Of a DNA stretch of 53,743 nucleotides, positions 7,780 to 16,015 are shown one piece after another (the first letter of the stretch is position 1; each line of letters starts with the position of its first letter). Under the pieces are notes generated by a model, which saw only the letters and a program-made list of their open reading frames with translations, ran no database searches and had not been told where the DNA came from. Source of the stretch: JADGHE01 sp035716025 (GTDB lineage Bacteria; Pseudomonadota; Alphaproteobacteria; Rhizobiales; Xanthobacteraceae); contig DASTKH010000025.1 of assembly GCA_035716025.1 (NCBI GenBank), forward strand, positions 1 through 53,743, given 5' to 3'. Position numbers and translations under genes: made by a program.

Positions 7780-8268
7780 ATGAGCGGCGACAAGAAAGCG
7801 CCGCAGGACCAAGGGCAGGACGCTTTGCGACCATCCGCGCCGGGCGGCCGATGGCATGCGCGGCGCGAGGCGTTGCGGCTCTATCTTGCGGTCGCGGCGG
7901 GCAGCACGTTCGGGGGTACGGCGCGCTGGCTTGCCGGTGAAGCCTTTCAGGTCTTCACCTCGGGTGCGTTTCCCTGGAGCACGCTCTTTGTCAACATCAC
8001 CGGCTCGCTCCTCATCGGGCTTTACGCCGCTCTGACCGGCCCGGAGGGGCGGCTGCTTGCCGGGGCCACGCAACGCCATTTCGTGATGACCGGTCTCTGC
8101 GGCGGCTACACAACCTTTTCCGTGTTCAGCCTGGAGACCGTGCGGCTGCTCGAGATGGGAAGCATCGCCGCTGCGGGGCTGAACGTCGGCCTTTCGCTCG
8201 CCGGATGGCTGGTCGCCGTGTGGGCAGGGTATGCGCTCGGAACGTTGTGGAGCCGCCTCCCGCGCTGA
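7780..8268 (+). CDS. crcB: Fluoride channel CrcB/Fluc, subunit 2
   Basis: 162 residues. A polar N-terminal extension of about 35 residues precedes four membrane helices with the CrcB motifs: GGTARW, FPWSTLFVNITGSLLIG and GLCGGYTTFSVFSLE. Paired crcB genes elsewhere give heterodimeric channels in which each polypeptide has a fixed and opposite orientation. The many basic residues of the N-terminal extension, absent from subunit 1, would suit such orientation control. The start is immediately adjacent to the stop of subunit 1. Heterodimer formation is inferred from tandem arrangement. Confidence 0.88.
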   Translation: MSGDKKAPQDQGQDALRPSAPGGRWHARREALRLYLAVAAGSTFGGTARWLAGEAFQVFTSGAFPWSTLFVNITGSLLIGLYAALTGPEGRLLAGATQRHFVMTGLCGGYTTFSVFSLETVRLLEMGSIAAAGLNVGLSLAGWLVAVWAGYALGTLWSRLPR

Positions 8269-8361
8269 GGGCCCCGGTCTGAACCCCTCGGGCTCGGGCG
8301 GTGCCGCCCGGGTCGACGGAATACCGATTCGACCCGAGCCTCCCTATATCTGAGAGACCAC

Positions 8362-8424
8362 GGCTCGCGCGGCTTCCCTGCGCGAGCCCCGCGGCGGCGG
8401 TTTGCCCCCGTGCTTCCGCCGCGG
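8362..8424 (+). promoter_or_regulatory. Two consecutive 9-bp stem-loops in the pdhA leader
   Basis: Stem 1 is 8362-8370 with 8380-8388 (9-base loop). Stem 2 is 8389-8397 with 8416-8424 (18-base loop). They abut with no gap and end 61 bases before the pdhA start. No T-run follows, so they may be a structured 5' leader of the pyruvate dehydrogenase mRNA, or a Rho-assisted end for the crcB operon. Confidence 0.4.
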
Positions 8425-8485
8425 GGGGATTTGCGTTATGGGGGACCGAGCCAGCCTTCAGGCGCAAACCCGACAGAGGCTCCGC

Positions 8486-9529
8486 ATGGCTGTCGCCAAG
8501 CCCAAACAGGCCGCCGCGGCCCCCGAGGCCGCCCCGGTAGAAAAGGAAGACGCGCGATCCGCGCCGGTGGAACTGACGCGCGAGCAGGAAATCGAGGCCT
8601 ACCGGCGGATGCTGCTGATCCGCCGCTTCGAGGAAAAAGCCGGCCAGATGTACGGCATGGGCCTCATCGGCGGCTTCTGCCACCTCTATATCGGCCAAGA
8701 GGCCGTGGTGATCGGCATGCAGATGTCGATCCGTGAGGGCGATCAAGTCATCACCGGCTATCGCGACCACGGCCATATGCTGGCCTGCGGCATGGATCCG
8801 CGAGGCGTCATGGCCGAGCTGACCGGCCGCCGCAGCGGCTATTCCAAGGGCAAAGGCGGCTCCATGCACATGTTTTCCGTGGAAAAGAACTTCTACGGAG
8901 GCCACGGGATCGTGGGTGCGCAAGTGTCGCTCGGCACCGGCATTGCTTTCGCGAACCGCTATCGCGGCAACGGCCAAGTCTGCCTCACTTATTTCGGCGA
9001 CGGCGCGGCCAATCAGGGGCAGGTCTACGAGAGCTTCAACATGGCCGAGTTGTGGAAGCTCCCGGTCGTCTACGTCATCGAGAACAACCGCTATGCCATG
9101 GGCACCTCGGTCACGCGCTCGTCGGCGCAGACCGATTTCTCCAAGCGCGGCCTCTCCTTCAACATCCCGGGCGAGCAGGTGGACGGGATGGATGTGCGCG
9201 CCGTCAAGGCGGCGGGCGACAAGGCCGTAAGATGGGCGCGCGAGGGCAACGGGCCATACATTCTGGAAATGCAGACCTACCGTTATCGCGGCCACTCTAT
9301 GTCCGACCCCGCCAAATACCGGACACGCGAGGAGGTCCAGAAGGTCCGCACCGAGCAGGACCCGATCGAGCGGGTGCGCCAGCGATTGCTCGAATCGGGC
9401 CGCGCCAAGGAAGAGGACCTCAAGAAGATTGACGGCGAGGTGCGGGATCTCGTCAACGAGGCTGCGGAGTTCGCGACCCATGATCCTGAGCCCGATCCCG
9501 CGGAGCTTTACACCGACGTCTTGCGCTGA
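8486..9529 (+). CDS. pdhA: Pyruvate dehydrogenase E1 component, alpha subunit
   Basis: 347 residues from ATG 8486 (AGAGG six bases upstream). It decarboxylates pyruvate with thiamine diphosphate and, with PdhB, loads the acetyl group on the lipoyl arm of E2. The thiamine motif GDGAANQGQVYESFNMAEL, ending in an ENN after VVYVI, is intact. So are GGKGSMH-type (KGKGGSMHMF) and the loop YRYRGHSMSDPAKYR. A mobile Ala/Pro/Glu-rich N-terminus of about 35 residues precedes the fold. It is the first gene of a long plus-strand series to lpd at 15885. Upstream starts at 8402 or 8438 lack support. Confidence 0.96.
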   Translation: MAVAKPKQAAAAPEAAPVEKEDARSAPVELTREQEIEAYRRMLLIRRFEEKAGQMYGMGLIGGFCHLYIGQEAVVIGMQMSIREGDQVITGYRDHGHMLACGMDPRGVMAELTGRRSGYSKGKGGSMHMFSVEKNFYGGHGIVGAQVSLGTGIAFANRYRGNGQVCLTYFGDGAANQGQVYESFNMAELWKLPVVYVIENNRYAMGTSVTRSSAQTDFSKRGLSFNIPGEQVDGMDVRAVKAAGDKAVRWAREGNGPYILEMQTYRYRGHSMSDPAKYRTREEVQKVRTEQDPIERVRQRLLESGRAKEEDLKKIDGEVRDLVNEAAEFATHDPEPDPAELYTDVLR

Positions 9530-9573
9530 GCCATGCCGGACGTACCCGTAGCGCAGAAAGCCGAGGTGGCGTG

Positions 9574-9867
9574 ATGGGCACGCTTGCCGTCGGGATTCTC
9601 GTTGCGATGCTCGTGGGCGCCGTCGCAAGCTGGATCGTCGCCGCTGTTTACGCCGCACGGGCCCTCGCCGTCATCGAGGGTCCCGGGCGCGGCGGCCTGC
9701 GGCGTTTGGCGATTGTCGCTTGGCCGTTCGCGACCGCGCGGTTCCGCGGACAGGCCAGTCGCGATGTCGCGATCGTCAACAAGGCGATCGTGGCGTTTTT
9801 CGTGTTCGCCACCCTCGCGGTGACGACGGTCTCGCTCGCGACCAATCTCAACCGCATCACCCCATAG
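9574..9867 (+). CDS. Small two-helix membrane protein between pdhA and pdhB
   Basis: 97 residues from ATG 9574 (GAGG seven bases upstream). Two hydrophobic segments, about residues 3-30 (VGILVAMLVGAVASWIVAAV) and 70-90 (IVAFFVFATLAVTTVSLA), flank a basic loop containing AWPFATARFRGQ. The gene is in frame with the operon: 44 bases after pdhA and 22 before pdhB. No family recognised. Position suggests co-expression with the complex, possibly an inner-membrane tether or an unrelated passenger; neither is shown. Confidence 0.7.
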   Translation: MGTLAVGILVAMLVGAVASWIVAAVYAARALAVIEGPGRGGLRRLAIVAWPFATARFRGQASRDVAIVNKAIVAFFVFATLAVTTVSLATNLNRITP

Positions 9868-9889
9868 CCCGCTGAGGCCGGAGCATTGA

Positions 9890-11338
9890 ATGCCGATCGA
9901 AGTCTTGATGCCCGCCTTGTCGCCGACGATGGAGAAGGGGAACCTCTCCCGCTGGATCAAGAAAGAAGGCGAGCCCGTGAAGGCCGGCGACGTCATTGCC
10001 GAGATCGAGACCGATAAGGCCACGATGGAGGTCGAGGCGGTCGAGGAGGGCACGCTCGGCAAGATCCTCGTGCCCGAAGGTACCGAGGATGTTGCGGTCA
10101 ACACGCCGATCGCCATGATCCTGGCAGAAGGCGAGGACGCCGCGAGCCTCAACGGCAACGGCGGCAAGACGGCACGCGCGGCGCAAAAAGCGTCGCCCGC
10201 CACTGCGCAGAAGGCCGAAGAATCTGCGCCTCCCGCCACCGAACCGAACAGGCCGGCCGCAAAAGCCGCCAAGCCGCCGGCCGAACCGAAATCGGCTGCC
10301 GCCAAGCCGCCGGAGCCCAAGGCTCTGCCCGAACCGGACGTGCCGGCGGGCACCGAAACGGCAACGATGACGGTGCGGGAGGCGCTGCGCGACGCCATGG
10401 CCGAGGAGATGCGCCGCGACGAGGACGTCTTCATCCTCGGCGAGGAGGTGGCGGAATATCAAGGCGCCTACAAGGTCACGCAGGGGCTCCTTCAGGAGTT
10501 CGGGGCGCGCCGCGTCGTCGACACGCCGATCACGGAGCACGGCTTCGCCGGTCTTGGCATCGGCGCGGCCATGGCGGGGCTCCGCCCCATCGTCGAGTTC
10601 ATGACCTTCAACTTCGCCATGCAGGCGATGGACCAGATCATCAACTCGGCGGCAAAGACGCTCTACATGTCGGGTGGGCAGATGCAGTGCCCGATCGTCT
10701 TCCGCGGGCCGAACGGGCCTGCGGCGCGCGTCGCCGCGCAGCACAGCCAGGACTATTCCGCCTGGTACTCGCACATTCCGGGCCTGAAGGTGATCGCTCC
10801 CTACACGGCCGCCGATGCCAAGGGGCTGCTCAAGGCCGCGATCCGCGATCCCAATCCGGTCATCTTTCTTGAGAACGAGATCCTTTACGGACACGCGTTT
10901 CCGGTCCCGAAACTCGACGAATATCTGGTGCCGATCGGTCGGGCGAAAATCGCCCGCCCCGGCCGGGACGTCACGCTCGTCGCCTGGTCGATGGGCATGA
11001 CCTATGCCCTGAAAGCGGCGGAGGATTTGGCGAAAGAGGGCATCGAGGCCGAGGTCATCGACCTGCGCACACTGCGCCCGATGGACACCGAGACGATCGT
11101 CGAATCGGTGAAGAAGACCGGGCGGGCGGTCACCGTGGAGGAGGGCTGGCAACAGTCCGGCATCGGCGCCGAGATCGCCGCGCGCGTGATGCAGCATGCC
11201 TTCGACTGGCTGGATGCGCCCGTGCTGCGCGTATCGGGCAAGGACGTGCCCATGCCTTATGCGGCGAATCTCGAAAAACTTGCACTGCCCTCCGTGGCCG
11301 AAGTGGTCGAAGCGGCGAAGGCGGTCTGTTACCGTTAG
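9890..11338 (+). CDS. pdhB: Pyruvate dehydrogenase E1 component, beta subunit with N-terminal lipoyl domain
   Basis: 482 residues. Residues 1-80 are a full lipoyl domain with the acceptor K43 in ETDKATME. An Ala/Pro/Lys linker runs to about 158. The E1-beta transketolase-like fold follows, with FILGEEVAEYQGAYKVTQGL, TPITEHGFAGLGIGAAM and a C-terminal domain carrying RTLRPMDTETI. A lipoyl domain fused to E1-beta is characteristic of many alphaproteobacteria; E2 here carries a single one of its own. PdhB pairs with PdhA to form the heterotetramer. The ATG at 9890 follows directly on a spacer of 22 bases. Confidence 0.96.
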   Translation: MPIEVLMPALSPTMEKGNLSRWIKKEGEPVKAGDVIAEIETDKATMEVEAVEEGTLGKILVPEGTEDVAVNTPIAMILAEGEDAASLNGNGGKTARAAQKASPATAQKAEESAPPATEPNRPAAKAAKPPAEPKSAAAKPPEPKALPEPDVPAGTETATMTVREALRDAMAEEMRRDEDVFILGEEVAEYQGAYKVTQGLLQEFGARRVVDTPITEHGFAGLGIGAAMAGLRPIVEFMTFNFAMQAMDQIINSAAKTLYMSGGQMQCPIVFRGPNGPAARVAAQHSQDYSAWYSHIPGLKVIAPYTAADAKGLLKAAIRDPNPVIFLENEILYGHAFPVPKLDEYLVPIGRAKIARPGRDVTLVAWSMGMTYALKAAEDLAKEGIEAEVIDLRTLRPMDTETIVESVKKTGRAVTVEEGWQQSGIGAEIAARVMQHAFDWLDAPVLRVSGKDVPMPYAANLEKLALPSVAEVVEAAKAVCYR

Positions 11339-11348
11339 GAGAGGAGCG

Positions 11349-11639
11349 ATGGCGGCCTTCGACGCGCTGACGGCGCCTCCGACGGCGCTGGAGAAGGGCG
11401 GTACGGAAGTGCTTCGCGCCGCCATCGTGGAAGGCGGCCTGCACGTCTCCCTGCGCCGGGCTTTCGAAGACCCGCAGGCCTGGGGCATGATCCTTGCCGA
11501 CCTCACGCGGCACGTGGCGCGCATCTACAACGCCGAGGACGGCATCGAGGAGGCGCAGACGATTGCGCGCATTCGCGACATGTTCGACGCCGAGATGGAC
11601 TCGCCCACCGATCCGGGCGTGACCGGCGCGATGAATTGA
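11349..11639 (+). CDS. DUF5076-like small protein in the pdh operon
   Basis: 96 residues from ATG 11349, ten bases after the pdhB stop, with GAGGAG three bases upstream. The sequence (LRAAIVEGGLHVSLRRAF, WGMILADLTRHVARIY, then an acidic helix) matches my memory of DUF5076, a small alphaproteobacterial family found in this position. It has no signal or membrane segment. The helix ARIRDMFDAEMDSPTDP resembles a protein-interaction tail. Function unknown; the neighbourhood suggests some role with pyruvate dehydrogenase. Confidence 0.75.
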   Translation: MAAFDALTAPPTALEKGGTEVLRAAIVEGGLHVSLRRAFEDPQAWGMILADLTRHVARIYNAEDGIEEAQTIARIRDMFDAEMDSPTDPGVTGAMN

Positions 11640-11647
11640 GCGGGACC

Positions 11648-11881
11648 ATGGCGACGAAGCGCTCAAGAGCGCTCATGCTCGCGATCTGGGCAGTCGGGAT
11701 GGTCCCGGCCGCCCTGGTGATGTTATGGCTCGGCTATGCGGAGTCCTCCTGGCCGGGATTTTTCAAGGCTTGGGCCGCTCTGCTCGTGCTCGCGGCCGCC
11801 TACGAATTGCTCGAGACCTGGATTTCCCGCTGGCTGGAGCGCCGCCGCGCGCGTCGCGCCGCCGATTCGCAGGAGCGGTGA
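11648..11881 (+). CDS. Small two-helix membrane protein between pdhB and pdhC
   Basis: 77 residues from ATG 11648, eight bases after the previous stop; TTG 11636 is in frame but overlaps that gene. Two hydrophobic helices (about residues 8-28 and 38-56) are followed by a strongly basic cytosolic tail (RRRARRAADSQER). No recognised family. It is the second tiny membrane protein embedded in this operon. Confidence 0.65.
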   Translation: MATKRSRALMLAIWAVGMVPAALVMLWLGYAESSWPGFFKAWAALLVLAAAYELLETWISRWLERRRARRAADSQER

Positions 11882-11899
11882 GGACAAAGGATCGTCTTG

Positions 11900-13288
11900 A
11901 TGCCCACCAACATCCTCATGCCCGCGCTTTCGCCGACCATGGAGACGGGCAACCTTGCCAAGTGGCTTAAGAAGGAAGGCGACAAGGTCTCTCCGGGCGA
12001 CGTGATTGCCGAAATCGAGACCGATAAGGCGACGATGGAGGTCGAGGCGGTCGATGAGGGCGTTCTCGCGAAGATCGTGGTGCCCGAAGGAACAGAGAAC
12101 GTTCCGGTCAACGACGTGATTGCCGTGCTCGCGGGCGAGGGAGAGGATCCGCAAACGGCGGCGGCGACCGCCGCCACGGCGAAGGCGCCGCCGCGCGCGA
12201 AGGCGCCGCCAGCGCAAGAGACAGCCCACCCGCCCGCGGCGCATCCCGCCGCGGCGCCTCTGGCGGAAGCCGAGCGTCCCGGCGAGCGGCCGGCGGCCCC
12301 CGCGCCGCCGCCTCCGGTCCATCCGGAAGCGGCGCCGGCGGCGAACGGCCACCGCCAAAGCCGCATCTTCTCGTCGCCCCTTGCGCGGCGCCTCGCGAAG
12401 GAAGCGGGGATCGATCTTGCGCGCATCGAGGGCTCCGGACCGCACGGGCGCATCGTCGCGCGCGACATCGCGCAGGCGAAAGCGGGCAAAGGCTTGCGGC
12501 CCGCGGGCGCAGCCCCTGTGTCGGCGGCGGCGGCCGCGCCTGCCGCGCCTTCGGACGAGAAAATCCGCGCGCTGTTTGCCGAGGGGTCCTACGAGGTCAT
12601 CCCACACGACCAGATGCGCCGGATCATCGCGCAGCGCCTGCAACAGTCCACGCAGACCATTCCGCACTTCTATCTCACGGTGGATTGCGACATTGGCAGG
12701 CTCGTTGCCGCGCGGGAGGAGATCAATGCCGCCGCTCCCGCCGACAAGGAGGGCCGGCCGGCCTACAAGCTTTCAATCAACGATTTCGTGGTGAAGGCGC
12801 TGGCGCTGGCGCTGCAACGCGTGCCCGAGGCCAATGTGACTTGGACCGAGGGTGCAATGCTGCGGCACAAATATTCGGATATCGGCGTCGCCGTCGCCCT
12901 GCCGGGCGGACTGATCACGCCCATTGTGCGGCGCGCCGAGAGCAAGCCGCTCTCTGTCATCTCCAACGAGATGAAGGACTTCGCGTCGCGTGCGCGCGCC
13001 CGCAAGCTCAAGCCCGAGGAATATCAGGGCGGGACCTCGGCCGTCTCCAATCTCGGCATGTACGGCATCAAAGAATTTACCGCCGTCATCAACCCGCCGC
13101 ATGCGACCATCCTGGCAGTCGGAACGGGCGAGCAGCGGCCGGTGGTCCGCGAGGGACGGATCGAAATCGCGACGATCATGTCCGCGACCCTGTCGTGCGA
13201 TCACCGCGCGGTCGACGGCGCGCTCGGCGCGGAGTTGCTCAAGGCCTTCAAGACGCTGATCGAAAACCCGGTGATGATGCTCGTATAG
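11900..13288 (+). CDS. pdhC: Dihydrolipoamide acetyltransferase, E2 of pyruvate dehydrogenase
   Basis: 462 residues from ATG 11900 (AAGGA eight bases upstream; an in-frame TTG at 11897 would add one residue). A lipoyl domain at 1-80 has K43 in ETDKATME. A long Ala/Pro linker reaches about 150. The peripheral subunit-binding domain lies at about 152-190 (SPLARRLAKEAGIDLARIEG). The catalytic core runs from about 225 to the end with H435-x3-D439-G in DHRAVDGALG. It transfers the acetyl group to CoA and forms the core of the complex. The single lipoyl domain is supplemented by the one on PdhB. Confidence 0.96.
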   Translation: MPTNILMPALSPTMETGNLAKWLKKEGDKVSPGDVIAEIETDKATMEVEAVDEGVLAKIVVPEGTENVPVNDVIAVLAGEGEDPQTAAATAATAKAPPRAKAPPAQETAHPPAAHPAAAPLAEAERPGERPAAPAPPPPVHPEAAPAANGHRQSRIFSSPLARRLAKEAGIDLARIEGSGPHGRIVARDIAQAKAGKGLRPAGAAPVSAAAAAPAAPSDEKIRALFAEGSYEVIPHDQMRRIIAQRLQQSTQTIPHFYLTVDCDIGRLVAAREEINAAAPADKEGRPAYKLSINDFVVKALALALQRVPEANVTWTEGAMLRHKYSDIGVAVALPGGLITPIVRRAESKPLSVISNEMKDFASRARARKLKPEEYQGGTSAVSNLGMYGIKEFTAVINPPHATILAVGTGEQRPVVREGRIEIATIMSATLSCDHRAVDGALGAELLKAFKTLIENPVMMLV

Positions 13289-13317
13289 ACAAGCAGATTG
13301 GCGCACGGGGGCGGCGC

Positions 13318-13824
13318 ATGAGCGAACAGCGGGCCGGCGGCGTGCGGACGATCGTCGTCACCTATTTCCCGATGTTCATTGCCACGCTGTCTCTCGTCAC
13401 CGCGATCTTCAACGGCTATCTCAATTCGAAATTCCTCGACATCATCCAGCGCAATGTCGCGCGCGGGGAGTATATGCGCACCTGCAAAGAGGTGATCGAC
13501 GCCTACTTCCTCATCAAGGCGCGCGTGAAATTGATGGGTGATGCGCGCGAGCGCGAGGGCCGAGCAGCCGATACGTCCTCGCCGTATTATGTCGAGGCGG
13601 TGTCTGCCGTAAGCCGTTTCGGCGCGCTCGGCACCTATCTGGCCAATCTGCGGGACGAAAAGGTTCGTGCCCGCTACACCGATCTGACGGATCGCCTGCA
13701 GGCCATCGTGCGCGAGGCGGCGGAAGCGCGCGGCGCACCCGACAAGTTGTTCGCGCCGGCCGACGAAATTTTCGCGGAAATGAACGACGATTGCGTGAAG
13801 TCGGCCAAGAATGCCCCGCTCTAG
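13318..13824 (+). CDS. Membrane-anchored hypothetical protein in the pdh operon
   Basis: 168 residues from ATG 13318, 29 bases after pdhC. One membrane helix near the N-terminus (IVVTYFPMFIATLSLVTAIF) precedes a soluble, mostly helical domain (EVIDAYFLIKARVKLMGDARE, then ARYTDLTDRLQAIVREAAEA). The helical region resembles periplasmic or cytosolic helical bundles without a named family. An acidic-cysteine end (MNDDCVKSAKNAPL) closes the protein. Function unknown; membership of the operon is inferred from spacing and direction. Confidence 0.72.
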   Translation: MSEQRAGGVRTIVVTYFPMFIATLSLVTAIFNGYLNSKFLDIIQRNVARGEYMRTCKEVIDAYFLIKARVKLMGDAREREGRAADTSSPYYVEAVSAVSRFGALGTYLANLRDEKVRARYTDLTDRLQAIVREAAEARGAPDKLFAPADEIFAEMNDDCVKSAKNAPL

Positions 13825-13851
13825 GTCAAATCGAAAACGGCCTCTGTCCAA

Positions 13852-13889
13852 GGGGCGCTTTCATTTTCGCCCCGACTCTGAACGGGGCG
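13852..13889 (+). promoter_or_regulatory. Three alternating complementary segments (mutually exclusive hairpins)
   Basis: GGGGCG (13852-13857), CGCCCC (13868-13873) and GGGGCG (13884-13889) are evenly spaced 10 bases apart. The middle one can pair with either neighbour but not both. This lies 28 bases after the stop of the membrane-anchored protein and ahead of the next membrane gene and lpd. It could act as an attenuator or as a weak terminator; the arms are only 6 bp. Confidence 0.3.
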
Positions 13890-14014
13890 GATCGCGCCGA
13901 TGACGGTTGCATGAGGAGGACGCGATCGCCGGTTGAATTCGGCGGCGAAGTGGCGACACTTTGGGCGATGCGTGCGCTCGAACCGCGTGCCCAGAGGGGG
14001 AGGGGACATTCCGG

Positions 14015-14410
14015 TTGAAATCGTTTCTTGCGCAGCTTCTCGGCATTGTTGCCGCCTTCGCGGCGGCGGCGGCGGTGAGCATCGGCTGGCTGGTCTATCT
14101 GCGCCTTGGGCCGGATTTCGAGGGCTTTGCCGCCGGCCCCGTGATCTTCGGCGTTCCGGCGGCCCTGTTCGTCCTGACGCTCATCTGGCTGCTCGCCCGC
14201 GGCCTCGCCGAAGGGTCGGCCCGATGGAATTTTCTCGTCGTGCTCGCCGGCGCGGGCGCCTTCGCCTATGCCGTGGTCGCCGTCGCGTGCGGCCCCGTCG
14301 TCTGTTTCATGCCGGGGAACCATCGCCTGGCGGGCTGGTTCATCGTCGGCGGTCTTTCGCTCGCCGCGCTCGCGCATCATTTCGTTCGCGAGCGCTTCCG
14401 GACGAAATAA
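14015..14410 (+). CDS. Polytopic membrane protein upstream of lpd
   Basis: 131 residues from TTG 14015. I choose this start because GGGGAGGGGA lies eight bases upstream and the first membrane helix begins at once; TTG 13961 would add 18 polar residues. Four hydrophobic helices are seen (LAQLLGIVAAFAAAAAVSIG, then AGPVIFGVPAALFVLTLIW, FLVVLAGAGAFAYAVVAVA and AGWFIVGGLSLAALA), with two cysteines between helices 3 and 4. No recognised family. It ends 53 bases before lpd. Confidence 0.62.
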   Translation: MKSFLAQLLGIVAAFAAAAAVSIGWLVYLRLGPDFEGFAAGPVIFGVPAALFVLTLIWLLARGLAEGSARWNFLVVLAGAGAFAYAVVAVACGPVVCFMPGNHRLAGWFIVGGLSLAALAHHFVRERFRTK

Positions 14411-14463
14411 CCGCTCCGCCGCCCGGCTGGACTTCTTCACGAGGATGATCGAAAAGTCCCGCC

Positions 14464-15885
14464 ATGGCTGAGACCTCCTTCGACGTCCTCATCATCGGCT
14501 CCGGGCCAGGCGGCTACGTGACGGCGATCCGTTCCGCACAGCTCGGCTTCAAAACCGCGATCGTGGAACGCGCCTATCTCGGCGGCATCTGCACCAACTG
14601 GGGCTGCATTCCCACGAAGGCGCTGCTGCGCTCGGCCGAAATCTTCCACTACATGCAGCGCGCCGGTGACTACGGGCTCAAGGCGGACAATGTCGCGTTC
14701 GATCCGGCGGCCGTGGTGCAGCGCTCGCGCGCCGTCGCGGGCCGGCTCGCGACGGGCGTGAGCTTCCTGATGAAGAAGAACAAGGTTTCGGTCATCTGGG
14801 GCGAGGCCGTCATCGAGGCGCCCGGCGCCGTCACCGTCAAGGAAGTTGCGGCCGAGGCGCCGAAGGGCGCGCTCGGCGCGGGCCGGTATCAGGCGAAGCA
14901 CATCATCCTCGCCACCGGCGCGCGTCCGCGCGTGCTGCCGGGCCTCGAGCCCGACAAGAAGCTCGTCTGGACGTATTTTGAGGCGATGGCGCCGGACCGC
15001 ATGCCGAAATCGCTGCTCGTCGTCGGTTCGGGCGCCATCGGGATTGAGTTTGCAAGCTTCTATCGCACGCTCGGAGCGGACGTGACGGTGGTCGAGGTGC
15101 TGCCGCAGATCCTGCCCGCCGAGGACGCGGAGATCGCCGCCTTCGCGCGCAAGCAGTTCGAAAAGCAGGGGATCAAGATTCATACGGCCGCCAAGGTCGC
15201 CAAGCTCGACAGAAAGGCGGATTCCGTTGTCGCCACAATCGAGAGTTCCAGCGGACAGACACACAGCGTCGCGGCCGAACGGGTCGTCGCGGCAGTCGGC
15301 GTCGTCGGCAATGTCGAGGGCCTGGGGCTTGAAAGGCTCGGCGTCAAAATCGAGCGCGGAACGGTCGTGACCGACGGCTTCGGCCGCACGAACGTGCCGG
15401 GCATCTACGCGATCGGCGACGTCGCCGGGCCGCCGATGCTCGCGCACAAGGCCGAGCACGAAGGTGTCGTCTGCGTGGAGGCGATCAAGGGGCTCGATCC
15501 GCATCCGATCGACAAGAACCTCGTTCCCGGCTGCACCTATTGCCATCCGCAGATCGCTTCTGTGGGCCTGACGGAAGCGCAGGCGAAGGAAGCCGGTCGC
15601 GATGTGCGCATCGGACGCTTCCCTTTCGTCGGCAACGGCAAGGCCATCGCGCTCGGCGAGGACCAGGGACTGGTCAAGGTGGTCTTCGACAAGCCGACGG
15701 GCGCGCTGCTCGGCGCCCATATGGTCGGGGCCGAGGTGACGGAACTGATCCAGGGCTTTGTGATCGCGATGAATCTCGAGACCACGGAGGCGGAACTAAT
15801 GCACACAATCTTCCCGCATCCGACGCTCTCGGAAACGATGAAGGAAGCCGTGCTCGACGCCTATGGGCGCGTGCTGAATATCTGA
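14464..15885 (+). CDS. lpdA: Dihydrolipoamide dehydrogenase, E3
   Basis: 473 residues. FAD-binding GSGPGGYVTAI at the start, the redox disulfide C43-TNWG-C48, the NAD motif GSGAIGIEFASFY, the second FAD stretch YAIGDVAGPPMLAHKA and the C-terminal catalytic H452 with E457 (HPTLSETMKE) are all present. It reoxidises the dihydrolipoyl arms of E2 using NAD+, closing the pyruvate dehydrogenase cycle, and may also serve other 2-oxoacid complexes. It is the last pdh gene of this series. The enzyme is complete. Confidence 0.96.
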   Translation: MAETSFDVLIIGSGPGGYVTAIRSAQLGFKTAIVERAYLGGICTNWGCIPTKALLRSAEIFHYMQRAGDYGLKADNVAFDPAAVVQRSRAVAGRLATGVSFLMKKNKVSVIWGEAVIEAPGAVTVKEVAAEAPKGALGAGRYQAKHIILATGARPRVLPGLEPDKKLVWTYFEAMAPDRMPKSLLVVGSGAIGIEFASFYRTLGADVTVVEVLPQILPAEDAEIAAFARKQFEKQGIKIHTAAKVAKLDRKADSVVATIESSSGQTHSVAAERVVAAVGVVGNVEGLGLERLGVKIERGTVVTDGFGRTNVPGIYAIGDVAGPPMLAHKAEHEGVVCVEAIKGLDPHPIDKNLVPGCTYCHPQIASVGLTEAQAKEAGRDVRIGRFPFVGNGKAIALGEDQGLVKVVFDKPTGALLGAHMVGAEVTELIQGFVIAMNLETTEAELMHTIFPHPTLSETMKEAVLDAYGRVLNI

Positions 15886-16015
15886 GCGCAGCCCGGCGGG
15901 CGCCCGCAAATTGGGCAGGCGGGTTCGGAACCGATCTTATCGCCGTACCGTTGCCTTCGAAGCCCTCGTCGCGCTCCGGACGCGGCGGCAGGGACGCCAC
16001 GCAAAGGAGGCAAGC

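Noticed and set aside
9857..11524. 555-codon minus-strand frame opposite pdhB
   Set aside because: It is a shadow of a gene with complete E1-beta and lipoyl motifs.
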